64,000 bases of DNA from an uncultured Ulvibacter sp. (GTDB lineage Bacteria > Bacteroidota > Bacteroidia > Flavobacteriales > Flavobacteriaceae), in the NCBI GenBank assembly GCA_943789105.1, contig CALSSW010000001.1, positions 124,001 through 188,000 of the forward strand, given 5' to 3'. Position numbers and translations under genes: made by a program. The notes under the pieces are model-generated. The model saw nothing but the letters and a program-made list of their open reading frames with translations, had not been told where the DNA came from and did not search any database. Positions 46,699 through 54,535 of the stretch are shown here, piece after piece (the first letter of the stretch is position 1; each line of letters begins with the position of its first letter).

Positions 46699-47390
46699 TT
46701 TTTAATAGAATATTTAAAAATCCAAGTTAAGATTTTAACACCAGCAAAGATAGCACCTTTTAGTGTCCCTGACACTTTCGATACTCCAATTCTATTGCGG
46801 TATCTCATCGGGACCTGTGTATAGGTGTAGCTTTTTTTCAGTGCTTTTAATTGCATTTCAACGGTCCAGCCGTAGGTTTTGTCTTGCATTTCTAGTGCAA
46901 GTAGCTTAGAATATTTTATAGCCCTAAAAGGACCAAGATCTGTAAAACGGGCACCAAAAAAAAGCTTCATTAAAGATGTTGCCAACCAGTTTCCAAATTC
47001 CTGAGGGTAGGTCATGGCGCCATCTTCCCTCAATGCCTTTACTCTTGCTCCTATAACAAGGTCTATGTCTTTTTCTATAATTGGGGATATGAGCTGGGTT
47101 AGCTGCTGGGGATAGTCACTATAATCACCGTCTAAAAAGACAATGATATCTGGCTTGGTTTTTTGTAATGATATATAGCTCATGGCTTTTAGACAGGCAT
47201 GGCCATAGCCTCTTTTAAGCTCATTGATAACCGTAGCTCCAGCAGTTTTGGCAACCCTTTCTGTGGCATCTGTAGAGTTGTTATTAACTACTATAATTTC
47301 ATCAACAATAGGCGGTATGTCTTGAATGACTTTACCTATGGAGTTTTCTTCATTGAAGGCGGGAATGATGACCTTAATTATAGTGCTCAA
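46695..47390 (-). CDS. Family 2 glycosyltransferase (DPM/DPG synthase-like)
   Basis: A 231-residue soluble GT2 enzyme: IKVIIPAFNEENSIGKVI at the N-terminus, VDEIIVVNNNSTD, the metal-binding FLDGDYSDYP and the LGPFRAIKYSKL region. It resembles polyprenyl-phosphate glycosyl donors such as dolichol-phosphate mannose synthase, and has no extra membrane helices except a weak one at the C-terminus. It overlaps both neighbours by four bases (MerT-like gene and GT2 gene), so the three are translated together. A polyprenyl-phosphate sugar made here could feed the GT-C enzyme at 43781. Confidence 0.9.
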   Translation of the reverse strand: MSTIIKVIIPAFNEENSIGKVIQDIPPIVDEIIVVNNNSTDATERVAKTAGATVINELKRGYGHACLKAMSYISLQKTKPDIIVFLDGDYSDYPQQLTQLISPIIEKDIDLVIGARVKALREDGAMTYPQEFGNWLATSLMKLFFGARFTDLGPFRAIKYSKLLALEMQDKTYGWTVEMQLKALKKSYTYTQVPMRYRNRIGVSKVSGTLKGAIFAGVKILTWIFKYSIKK

Positions 47391-47821
47391 TTGTCTTTTA
47401 TAGGAATGTTGAGTTCTTTTTGTTGGGCAGGTACAATGTGTTCATCAAAATACCAAGAAGACCATTTTTCTATTGATAAAAATAGACCCACACCTACAAA
47501 GAGGGTTATAATAATTAGTAGCATTAAATTTTTTCGTTTACTTTTTTTATCAATTGCGCATTGATTTTGTTTTTTTCTAAAAGAATACACACCATAGATA
47601 CCTATACAAAGTGCGATCCCTTTTAACACCCATGCTCCCGTACCAGAGCTTCCGTCATCTTTGTAAAAAAAATCAGCAAAGGATATGGCATACACACCAC
47701 TCATTAGACCAAACATAAATAAAATGGCAGGTGCAACACAACACAAAATACCTGCAATTGCAGCGCTAATAGAGTACTTTAAGCTCCACTTAATTAAATT
47801 TGGTTTTTTTTCTTGAGTCAT
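47387..47821 (-). CDS. Small membrane protein with MerT-like CC motif
   Basis: A 144-residue protein with three hydrophobic helices (about residues 16-44, 64-80 and 97-115). In helix 1 it has a vicinal cysteine pair in GILCCVAPAILFMFGLMSG, which closely resembles the CC-P-x-LLxxLG pattern of the MerT mercury transporter, and helix arrangement and size are also MerT-like. One more Cys lies in helix 2 and one just after it (CAIDKKSK). It is between a glycosyltransferase of the arsenosugar set and another GT2. Transport of a thiophilic metalloid such as arsenic is an attractive but untested inference. Confidence 0.7.
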   Translation of the reverse strand: MTQEKKPNLIKWSLKYSISAAIAGILCCVAPAILFMFGLMSGVYAISFADFFYKDDGSSGTGAWVLKGIALCIGIYGVYSFRKKQNQCAIDKKSKRKNLMLLIIITLFVGVGLFLSIEKWSSWYFDEHIVPAQQKELNIPIKDN

Positions 47822-47850
47822 GATGTTTTATTTAAGATTACTCAAAGTTA

Positions 47851-48568
47851 CTAAATATGTTTTTTATAATACGTGTAAATCTCCTCTGCAGACGCTCCCA
47901 ACCATTTTTTTAGGTATATCATCAAAAAGTGATATTGCAAGTGCCAAACCCCTTTTTTTTCATACAATCGGGCAGAGGTGATAATCCAATGTTGGATTAC
48001 AACAAATTGTTTTTTTTTGTAGAGTTGGTTGGTGAGTATTTGGTCTTCATAGATCGTATACTTCTGGTCAAAACCTCCTATTTCATTAAAAAGAGCTTTG
48101 GTGATAAAAAGACTTTGATCACCACCACGGCATATTTTCCAATTAAAGCGTGTTGCCCAACTCACCAGGGCTAACCACCAATGATTGCTGTCAAATCTCA
48201 TCTTAAAACATCCTGCTAGGCGTTGTTTTTTAATTTCAGATATAATACATGTATCAAAACCTTTTGGAGGGTATGAATCTGCGTGTAAAAAATATAAAAT
48301 TGAACTTTTGCTGAGGTTTGCCCCAGCGTTCATTTGTTTGGCACGACCTCTTTTTGATACAATTATTTTAATGTCAATACTGGCAGTTTATAGAAAACTC
48401 TTGGATCAAAGCAACAGTATTGTCCTGGCTATGGCCGTCTACCACAATAATTTCTGAAATATAACCTCCCGCTTGTTTTTCAATAAGATAGGCTAACAGG
48501 CCCTTAACATTTTCTGCTTCATTGAGAACCGGAATGATAATACTAATACTGTTTGCAGCTATTGGCAT
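47851..48568 (-). pseudogene. Arsenosugar-type GT2 glycosyltransferase (TIGR04283-like), one apparent frameshift
   Basis: Two reading frames make one glycosyltransferase of about 239 residues. The first (48568 to about 48383) gives ISIIIPVLNEAENVKGLL and EIIVVDGHSQDNT; the second continues with IIVSKRGRAKQMNAGANLS, YFLHADSYPPKGFD and the GGDQSLF-TKALFNEIGGFD and YEDQILTNQL blocks, all in the right order. One surplus base near 48382 explains the break. The family is the small GT2 group found in bacterial arsenosugar clusters. It lies six bases after the DUF547 gene. If the shift is real, the gene is dead; more likely it is a sequence error. Confidence 0.85.
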
Positions 48569-48574
48569 AGGGTT

Positions 48575-49363
48575 TTACTTGTTTAATTCCCAGTTATAAT
48601 CCAAGTAGTTTATGTTAGCATTACGCTGTATTTTTATCGTAGAATAGGTGTTTAGAAATTCAATTAAGCTTTGGTTTTTCTTGAAATCTTTAGAGAACCA
48701 CTTAAATATTTTTGAGATAGTAATGGCCTGTGGAGTGATTGTATTTCGCTGCATGTCATTTATAAATCGTACAGTCAAGGCTTCAAGTTGGGTATCTACG
48801 CTATGGGCAGTAAAGGCTTCATTTAATAAAACTGGGCATGAAAAAGAAGCGCAATTAATGGCAAAGTGGATTCGTGGATCCTCCATTTTTCTTAAAATTT
48901 GATGCTCTATTGTATCTAGGTTGTACATGGCGCCCCCCAGTTTCCATAAAGTCTGTTTCCAAGGATTGTCTATGTCTTTAATACTGCCAATGGGTTGGTT
49001 TCTGATAATTAAATCTATGGTCATTGCATTATATGCATTGATCCAGTAGGCTAGTTTCTCCTGTTTGCTCCAATTCTCTGTAGGTGTTTTTCTGCCAAGT
49101 GCATGCAAGTACATGCGCAGTACAGTCCTGTCTTTTTTAAACGCTTTGTAGTTTACCTTCCCTTCTGCGCTAACATTTTTTTGCAATAGGGCGTTAAATC
49201 CAGAGTGGTCAAAAACCTCCTTGTGTATAGAGTCTTTGGCAATCTTTGTTTTTAAAACAAAAGATGGTAAAGCATCTTGATTTGTTGTAGGATAAGCTGT
49301 TACCATTCCAACACTTGCCAAAATGATTGCTGTAATTGTTGCTATATAAAGGTAGTTTTTCAT
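48575..49363 (-). CDS. DUF547 domain protein, exported
   Basis: A 262-residue protein with an N-terminal signal sequence (residues 1-23) and a DUF547 domain: VNYKAFKKDR, KLAYWINAYNAMTIDLII, IRNQPIGSIKDID, and HFAINCASFSCPVLLNEAF. The conserved His/Cys and Tyr residues suggest an enzyme of the papain/transglutaminase-like group, but no activity is established. It lies between arsM and the TIGR04283-like gene with gaps of 15 and 6 bases. A role in arsenosugar metabolism is inferred from context. Confidence 0.9.
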   Translation of the reverse strand: MKNYLYIATITAIILASVGMVTAYPTTNQDALPSFVLKTKIAKDSIHKEVFDHSGFNALLQKNVSAEGKVNYKAFKKDRTVLRMYLHALGRKTPTENWSKQEKLAYWINAYNAMTIDLIIRNQPIGSIKDIDNPWKQTLWKLGGAMYNLDTIEHQILRKMEDPRIHFAINCASFSCPVLLNEAFTAHSVDTQLEALTVRFINDMQRNTITPQAITISKIFKWFSKDFKKNQSLIEFLNTYSTIKIQRNANINYLDYNWELNK

Positions 49364-49378
49364 CTTTTTTGAATTGTA

Positions 49379-50326
49379 TTAACAGCAACCACCACCATCA
49401 TAATGGTAAGTAGATTCGCTAAAATAGATGTCATCTCTATCTAGTGCTTTTAGGGCCTTTGCAGTTTTATCGCAAATGGCTAAGGGTTGATTTTTCAGTA
49501 AAATATGTCCTTTGTTATCGTCAAAGAAATCCTCGCCGCCATAATAAATTGCAGCTTTGCCTGTAAATATACAAGGGCCATCCTCTGGCATAGGATCTTT
49601 GATGGCCGCAACCTCAATAGATTCAATGTAAATTAATTCTTCAGTAGGGTAGTTTTTCGGGTCTAAAATTCTGTAGGGTTTTCGGGCTCTAATTTCTATG
49701 GTTCCAAATCCTACATCTGTGAGTGCCTTTACATAGTCTTTTATTGGCAAACTACCACTTAAACAAAGCGCACGCAAACGCGCATCGTTTCTTAGGGTGT
49801 CATTCATCTGCTGCTCACATGTTGGATCACTCATTACTAGTTTTCCGTGGGGTGTTAATACGCGGTACATTTCTTCTATGGCCCGTTTTAAGTCTTCTGC
49901 TTTAAAGATATTAAACAAACAGTTTTGTGCAGCTACATCAATGCTATTGTCATCAACGGGAAGGTGTAGAGCGTCTCCTTTTTTAAGAGTAACAAACTCA
50001 GATTTAAACCAAGGGTTTTGCGCTTCGGCAATTTTAAAATTTGCGGCAGAGGCCTCTAACATTTCGTCTACAACATCAACCCCAACAACTCCGCCCCTTT
50101 GACGATTAAAATATGAGAACTGTAATAATTCCATGCCGCCTCCAACTCCCACATAGAGCATTTTGGGATTGTTTGATAGATCTCGCGCATGTACGGTGCT
50201 TCCACAGCCGTAATTCATCTCTTGCATTATTTTAGGAATCTTTAAGCCGGGGAGTTCCCAAATAGGATTGGTGGTGCAGCAAAGCCCAACATCTGGAGTA
50301 AGTGCTGCCTTGTTTATAAACATCAT
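49379..50326 (-). CDS. arsM: Arsenite methyltransferase of the arsenosugar type
   Basis: A 315-residue SAM-dependent methyltransferase that adds methyl groups to As(III). Seen: N-terminal Cys pair in VGLCCTTNPIWELPG, another Cys in MNYGCGSTVHARDL, the SAM motif MLYVGVGGGMELLQF (about residue 57), VGVDVVDEM, the post-motif DVAAQNCLFNIF, and a C-terminal GGGCC. The conserved cysteines bind arsenic in this family. The long C-terminal part with YIESIEVAAIKDP matches the form found in arsenosugar clusters rather than plain detoxification ArsM. Tandem ATGs (50326 and 50323) are both possible starts. Confidence 0.92.
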   Translation of the reverse strand: MMFINKAALTPDVGLCCTTNPIWELPGLKIPKIMQEMNYGCGSTVHARDLSNNPKMLYVGVGGGMELLQFSYFNRQRGGVVGVDVVDEMLEASAANFKIAEAQNPWFKSEFVTLKKGDALHLPVDDNSIDVAAQNCLFNIFKAEDLKRAIEEMYRVLTPHGKLVMSDPTCEQQMNDTLRNDARLRALCLSGSLPIKDYVKALTDVGFGTIEIRARKPYRILDPKNYPTEELIYIESIEVAAIKDPMPEDGPCIFTGKAAIYYGGEDFFDDNKGHILLKNQPLAICDKTAKALKALDRDDIYFSESTYHYDGGGCC

Positions 50327-50366
50327 GTGTGGTATCTAAGTAGCTCATTCTTTTTTTTGGTGTTTT

Positions 50367-51180
50367 CTAAAGCGATTGTATCAGTTCTGTAAATAGGGTA
50401 ATCATAGCAGGTTCTGCTTTTCCAGCTTGCGCAATAATATCTGTAATGTCAACAGGTTTTAAATTATCTGGATCACACTCATCTGTTAATACAGAGAGGG
50501 CTATAACCGGTATTTGTAGATGATTGGCAACAATAATTTCTGGCACGGTACTCATTCCTACCGCATCTGCGCCAATAATTTTTAGGTATCTATATTCTGC
50601 TCTTGTTTCTAGTTGAGGTCCTACAACACTTGCGTATACACCCTTGTGCAGATTTATGTTGTGTGCGGCTGCAATTTCTTCTATTTTGGCGTTCATTTTT
50701 GCATCATAGGGTTGGTTTAAGTCTACAAAACGCTCTCCTAGTTTTTCAACACCTTTAAAGGCTAAAGGTGATCCACCTTGCAAATTGATGTGATCATCAA
50801 TAAGCATAATTTCTCCTTTTTTAAAGTTTAAATTTATAGCACCAGAGGCGTTACTTACAAATAATCTTGTTATTCCTAGTCCTTTCATAACACGAACTGG
50901 AAAGGTGACATCAAGCAGGGAATACCCTTCATATAAATGAAAACGACCTTGCATTAACACTACTTTTTTCCCTGCTAGTTCTCCGTATATTAATTTTCCT
51001 TTATGAAACTCAACAGTAGCTGTTGGAAAATTAGGAATATGGTTGTAGCTCATTTCTGCCTCAACAGCTACGTGATCAATAATTTTCCCTAAGCCAGTTC
51101 CTAAGAATAATACCTATATCTGGGGTTCCAAAACCTCTGCTTTGTAAAAATTCTACAGCCTCTTGTATGTGTTTTATCAT
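50367..51180 (-). pseudogene. Purine-nucleoside phosphorylase, one apparent frameshift
   Basis: PNP/MTAP-family phosphorylase. The main frame (51053 down to 50367) starts at MSYNHIPNFPTATVEFHKG and includes VVLMQGRFHLYEGY, LFVSNASGAINLNFKKGE and ADAVGMSTVPEIIVA. The family N-terminus lies upstream: ATG 51180 reads MIKHIQEAVEFLQSRGFGTPD, and after one surplus base near 51101 the frame reads GTGLGKIIDHV, the usual phosphate-loop region, straight into MSYNHIP. Corrected length is about 271 residues. In this cluster the enzyme could split adenine from the deoxyadenosyl-arsenical made by ArsS. It may also be an ordinary purine-salvage enzyme. The shift may be a sequencing error. Confidence 0.85.
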
Positions 51181-51324
51181 ATGCTAAACTATTTTTTTGT
51201 TGCTTTTTGGGGTTTTAAAAAACCAAGTATCAAGAGCAAGTTGTATTGTGATATCTGGTATTGAAATTCTGTCTTAACTACCTCCTGGTTGGCTAGCTGT
51301 TCAAAAATACGTATTTCTAAAAGC

Positions 51325-52006
51325 TTAGTCTTTCATGTGAGGGAAGAATTTTTTAAACACGGCAATGTCTTTGATATCTTCATAGTGATCTACGTCATTT
51401 TTCTCTGCCAAGATTGCTAGGTTTTCCTAATTCTAAATCTTGTAATGTGTCATTTAAAACACGTTGTGTCCCCCATTTTTTATTTTTAAAAAGGGGAGGC
51501 TTTAGGTGTTTCATGCCAAGTAGGTAATAGCCTCCATCTTGTGCAGGGCCTATTACAAACTCTTTGTCTTCTAGTTTTAAAAAAGCATCCTCCAGCTCTT
51601 GGGTAGTGAGATCATACAAGTCACTACCAATAATGATAGCCCTTTGATAACCCATATTAAATACCTCTGTAAATGCGTGTTGCATCTTATGGCCTAAATC
51701 ATGACCTTGTTGTTGTTTTTTCCTAAAAATAGAAGTATCCCAAATATCAACATCTTTAATTTTTTCAGAATAATACACATACACATCTGCTGCAAGGGGA
51801 GTTGTTATTTTTACTGTGTGGTCTAATAAAAACCGATACACATCAAGGGCGCTTTGATCTCCAATTGTGGCTGCAAGTCGTGTTTTGCATTTGCCCAGTT
51901 CTGGGTTTCTTGTAAAAACGATAAGAGCACTTTTTGAACTTGGCAGATGAAACACTTTTTTTGATTGCTGATTACCAAGATTTGTTTTAACTCCTAAAAT
52001 TGCCAT
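51325..52006 (-). pseudogene. Arsenosugar-type GT-A glycosyltransferase (DUF2064/TIGR04282), one apparent frameshift near its end
   Basis: The first 197 codons give a typical DUF2064 protein: SALIVFTRNPELGKCKTRLA at the N-terminus, YVYYSEK, DLGHKMQHAF, RAIIIGSDLYDLTTQEL, and FVIGPAQDGGYYLLG. Near 51420 the frame hits a stop after PSNLGREK, but one base further the sequence continues LAILAEKNDVDHYEDIK and ends at a stop at 51325-51327, which is the usual family C-terminus. One surplus base in the ...AAAACCTAG stretch explains it; corrected length is about 226 residues. It starts 19 bases after the rhodanese gene. Confidence 0.85.
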
Positions 52007-52025
52007 AGTATTTTGGGATAAGGTA

Positions 52026-52529
52026 TTATTTATTGGATACTTTAATGCCTTTGGTGAGCCATTTCCCCCATTGTTTTGAGTACACGTGTACGCTGTCTGT
52101 GGGTTTTTGCTGCCTATTCACTACTGGTAAATTATTGTTTTTCCAGTTAAAGATACCTCCGTATAGGTTTTTGATATTTGTGTACCCTGCCTTTTGAAGT
52201 GTCTCTGCTATATCTTCACTTCTAACCCCTAAAGAGCAGTACACAATAATTTGGGCGTCTTTGCTTTTAATGTTTTTTGAAACTTTTTGTAAATCAAAAT
52301 CTTCATAACCTGCATGCACAGCTCCTTTAATGTGGCTTACTTTATATTCCTTTTTTTCTCTAGTATCTAGTAGTACCACAGTGGGGTCATTTTGAACCTC
52401 TACAAGCATTTTAGCAGAAACATAAGGGATACTTTGTTTGTTGTATTTTAATAAAACCTGCTCTAATGTTTGCTGGGCAAGGCTGGTTGTTGCCTCAAAA
52501 AAAAGTACTATGTAGCAAAGTGTTTTCAT
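52026..52529 (-). CDS. Exported rhodanese-domain protein
   Basis: A 167-residue protein with an N-terminal signal sequence (through SLAQQ) and one rhodanese domain: VLLDTREKKEYKVSHIKGAVH and the active-site loop VYCSLGVRSEDIA with the catalytic Cys (about residue 94), then LYGGIFNWKNNNLPV. Rhodaneses move sulfane sulfur and occasionally have arsenate reductase activity in related folds. It starts five bases after arsS and therefore is co-transcribed. Its exact task in the pathway is unknown. Confidence 0.92.
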   Translation of the reverse strand: MKTLCYIVLFFEATTSLAQQTLEQVLLKYNKQSIPYVSAKMLVEVQNDPTVVLLDTREKKEYKVSHIKGAVHAGYEDFDLQKVSKNIKSKDAQIIVYCSLGVRSEDIAETLQKAGYTNIKNLYGGIFNWKNNNLPVVNRQQKPTDSVHVYSKQWGKWLTKGIKVSNK

Positions 52530-52534
52530 GTTAT

Positions 52535-53602
52535 TTATGTTGTAACTACTCCCTGACAGCTGCTTCCTGCTCCAGCGGTACAGCCATAACAGTGCTGGGA
52601 AATAACAATATCTCTATTGTTTAAAATAGATTCATTATACTGGTTTATATGGGTGACTTTACTAGCAACTTTGAGCCCTAACATTTGATTGAAATCACAG
52701 TCATACAAATACCCGTCCCATGAAATAGAAATTGTATTGTTACACATAACGCTTTTAACAGCCTTTGGATTGTATGCCTCTACAAGTTGGTACATATAAT
52801 CTTCATAGTTTTCACTGGCAATGAGATAGTCAAGAAATCTTGAAATAGGAAGATTGGTAATGGCAAAAAGATTGTGAAATTGTATATTAAAATCTGCTAG
52901 CATGGCACTTTTAAACTCCTTTTCCATGCTGGCTTGATTTCCTGGTAAGTAGGCTCCGTTTGGATTGTAGACTAAATCTAGTTTTAAACTACTGCCAGGC
53001 ATTCCATAACCTACTGCATTTAATTGCTTAAGTGCAGTGATAGATTTATCAAAGACTCCTTCTCCACGTTGTTTATCTGTTTTACCTTTTGTCCAGTGGG
53101 GCATTGAGCTAACCACATGAACATTGTATTTTTTAAAGAACTGTGGTAAATCATGGTATTTTTTATTGGCTCTTATGATGGTAAGGTTGCTTCTTACTAT
53201 AAAATCTTTAATACCTGCCTGGCTCGCCCTTTCTACAAAACGTATAAAGTTAGGGTTCATCTCTGGGGCGCCACCTGTAAGGTCTAGGGTATGAGCTCCA
53301 GTGTTCTTTATGATTTCAAGACACTTTTGCATAGTTTCCCAAGTCATGATCTCTTTTCTGTCTGGCCCTGCATCAACATGGCAGTGTTCACACACTTGGT
53401 TACACATATAACCAAGATTTATTTGAAGGATTTCCAACTTTTTTGGACGAAGTGGGAACTGGTTTGTCTGTGTTATTTTTTTTGCAAAAGTGGGTAGTTC
53501 TCCATTTTCGAAAATACCACCATTTAAAATTTCTAATTGGCGGTTTGGGTTTGCCAATTGGTTTTCTCTTTTATGAAGGGATTGTTGTTTTAGTTTTGAC
53601 AT
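52535..53602 (-). CDS. arsS: Arsenosugar biosynthesis radical SAM protein ArsS
   Basis: A 355-residue radical SAM enzyme. The cluster-binding motif CNQVCEHC (CxxxCxxC) is at about residue 70, with DLTGGAPEMNP and the SSMPHW region. The C-terminal Cys-rich tail (CNNTISISWDGYLYDCDFNQ, CYGCTAGAGSSCQG) marks the TIGR04167 type. These enzymes are established as transferring the 5'-deoxyadenosyl group of SAM onto dimethylarsenite, giving the precursor of arsenosugars. It lies next to the peroxidase-like gene upstream and the rhodanese gene downstream, and arsM, pnp and two glycosyltransferases follow. Confidence 0.94.
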   Translation of the reverse strand: MSKLKQQSLHKRENQLANPNRQLEILNGGIFENGELPTFAKKITQTNQFPLRPKKLEILQINLGYMCNQVCEHCHVDAGPDRKEIMTWETMQKCLEIIKNTGAHTLDLTGGAPEMNPNFIRFVERASQAGIKDFIVRSNLTIIRANKKYHDLPQFFKKYNVHVVSSMPHWTKGKTDKQRGEGVFDKSITALKQLNAVGYGMPGSSLKLDLVYNPNGAYLPGNQASMEKEFKSAMLADFNIQFHNLFAITNLPISRFLDYLIASENYEDYMYQLVEAYNPKAVKSVMCNNTISISWDGYLYDCDFNQMLGLKVASKVTHINQYNESILNNRDIVISQHCYGCTAGAGSSCQGVVTT

Positions 53603-53709
53603 ACAAGTGTTTCAGAGTAATAGTTTGGTTTTTTAATTGCGATATAAATCGCAGCATTTTTGTGAATGCTGTTGCATTTTTCTTGTGCGTATTTTTTACT
53701 CTTTTAGTA

Positions 53710-54045
53710 TTACATTTCTAGCTTGTTTACTTTGTTCATCATCATGGTACCATGCACAAGAGTTGCCCCACTTTTAATGGCTGCTCCTACATGAATGGCT
53801 TCCATCATTTGTTCTTTGGTTACACCGCGCTCAAGAGAGTCTTTGGTATAGGCATCTATACAATAGGGGCATTGTTCTGTGTGAGATACTGCCAGGGCAA
53901 TTAATGATTTTTCGCGAGCTGTTAAGGCGCCCTCTTCAAAGACTTTGCCATAATAATCAAAAAACTTGTTGCCAAGTTCTTCACTCCATTGTGTAATGTT
54001 ACCAAATTTTCTAAGGTCTGCAGGGTCGTAATAATTGTTTGCCAT
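53710..54045 (-). CDS. Arsenosugar biosynthesis-associated AhpD/peroxidase-like protein
   Basis: A 111-residue CMD/AhpD-fold protein starting MANNYYDPADLRKFG. The redox motif CPYC (EQCPYCIDAYTKDSLE, about residue 64) and the downstream His in EAIHVGAAIKSGATLVHG are in place. This is the small family that accompanies ArsS in arsenosugar clusters (TIGR04169-like). It may reduce an As(V) or peroxide intermediate. ATG 54045 is chosen because the in-frame extension to 54126 adds an unlikely Cys/Phe/Tyr-rich stretch. It is the first gene of the minus-strand run; arsS follows 107 bases later. Confidence 0.9.
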   Translation of the reverse strand: MANNYYDPADLRKFGNITQWSEELGNKFFDYYGKVFEEGALTAREKSLIALAVSHTEQCPYCIDAYTKDSLERGVTKEQMMEAIHVGAAIKSGATLVHGTMMMNKVNKLEM

Positions 54046-54123
54046 AATTAGTTTTGTATAAGTGAAGCAAAAGAAGCAACACGTGTCTGATTTAAAAAGT
54101 AAATATAAGCAATAGTATAAAGG

Positions 54124-54131
54124 CAAAAGTA
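54124..54131 (-). promoter_or_regulatory. TAnnTTTG promoter core, arsenosugar operon
   Basis: On the minus strand the sequence reads TACTTTTG, 79 bases before ATG 54045. No clear -33 TTG. It is the only such core between the tRNA-Phe terminator and the first gene of the cluster. Confidence 0.45.
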
Positions 54132-54191
54132 TACAGCGCTGCTTTGTGTTGACATTTTTTATATTGCTTGGAGGTAGAGAGAAAGTATATT

Positions 54192-54220
54192 AAAAAAAAC
54201 CCACTCATTGAGTGGGTTTT
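54192..54220 (-). terminator. Rho-independent terminator of tRNA-Phe
   Basis: On the minus strand AAACCCACTC-AAT-GAGTGGGTTT forms a strong stem, followed by eight T. It starts directly after the CCA end of the tRNA gene, so the tRNA is a single-gene transcript. Confidence 0.9.
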
Positions 54221-54296
54221 TGGTGGTGCCTCCAGGAATCGAACCAGGGACACATGGATTTTCAGTCCATTGCTCTACCAACTGAGCTAAGGCACC
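54221..54296 (-). tRNA. tRNA-Phe (GAA)
   Basis: A 76-base tRNA on the minus strand with encoded CCA. The acceptor stem GGTGCCT pairs fully with AGGCACC; D loop AGCTCAGTTGGTAGAGC, anticodon arm ATGGA-CTGAAAA-TCCAT with anticodon GAA, and T arm with GGTTCGAATCC. The discriminator base is A. All are normal for tRNA-Phe. Confidence 0.97.
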
Positions 54297-54329
54297 ATTT
54301 GCTATGTCAAATAATTAACTTAGCGGCTG

Positions 54330-54337
54330 CAAATATA
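54330..54337 (-). promoter_or_regulatory. TAnnTTTG promoter with -33 TTTG, tRNA-Phe
   Basis: On the minus strand TTTTG is followed after 18 bases by TATATTTG, a full match to the two-part flavobacterial promoter, about 34 bases before the mature tRNA end. Confidence 0.75.
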
Positions 54338-54511
54338 ATGGTATTTTAATTGCAGCAAAACAATTTTTTGAAAAATATCTTTATTTAAATATGGGTCTTA
54401 AAACTCTCTAACATATGCAATGTCTGTCATGCATTTTTGTTTTTTTGGCCCCTTTTTTGACTAAGAATCAATTCAATGCCCTTTTTGTTCTTTGCTGTTG
54501 AAATAACTATG

Positions 54512-54519
54512 TATTTTTG
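54512..54519 (+). promoter_or_regulatory. TAnnTTTG promoter with -33 TTTG, coaX
   Basis: TATTTTTG preceded by TTTG (54491-54494) at a 17-base spacing, 17 bases before the ATG at 54536. Confidence 0.65.
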
Positions 54520-54535
54520 TCGTCTTTGCAACGAT

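Noticed and set aside
48374-48568. An independent 64-residue glycosyltransferase-like protein
   Set aside because: It is the N-terminal third of the GT2 enzyme whose remainder follows in the next frame; listed together at 47851-48568.
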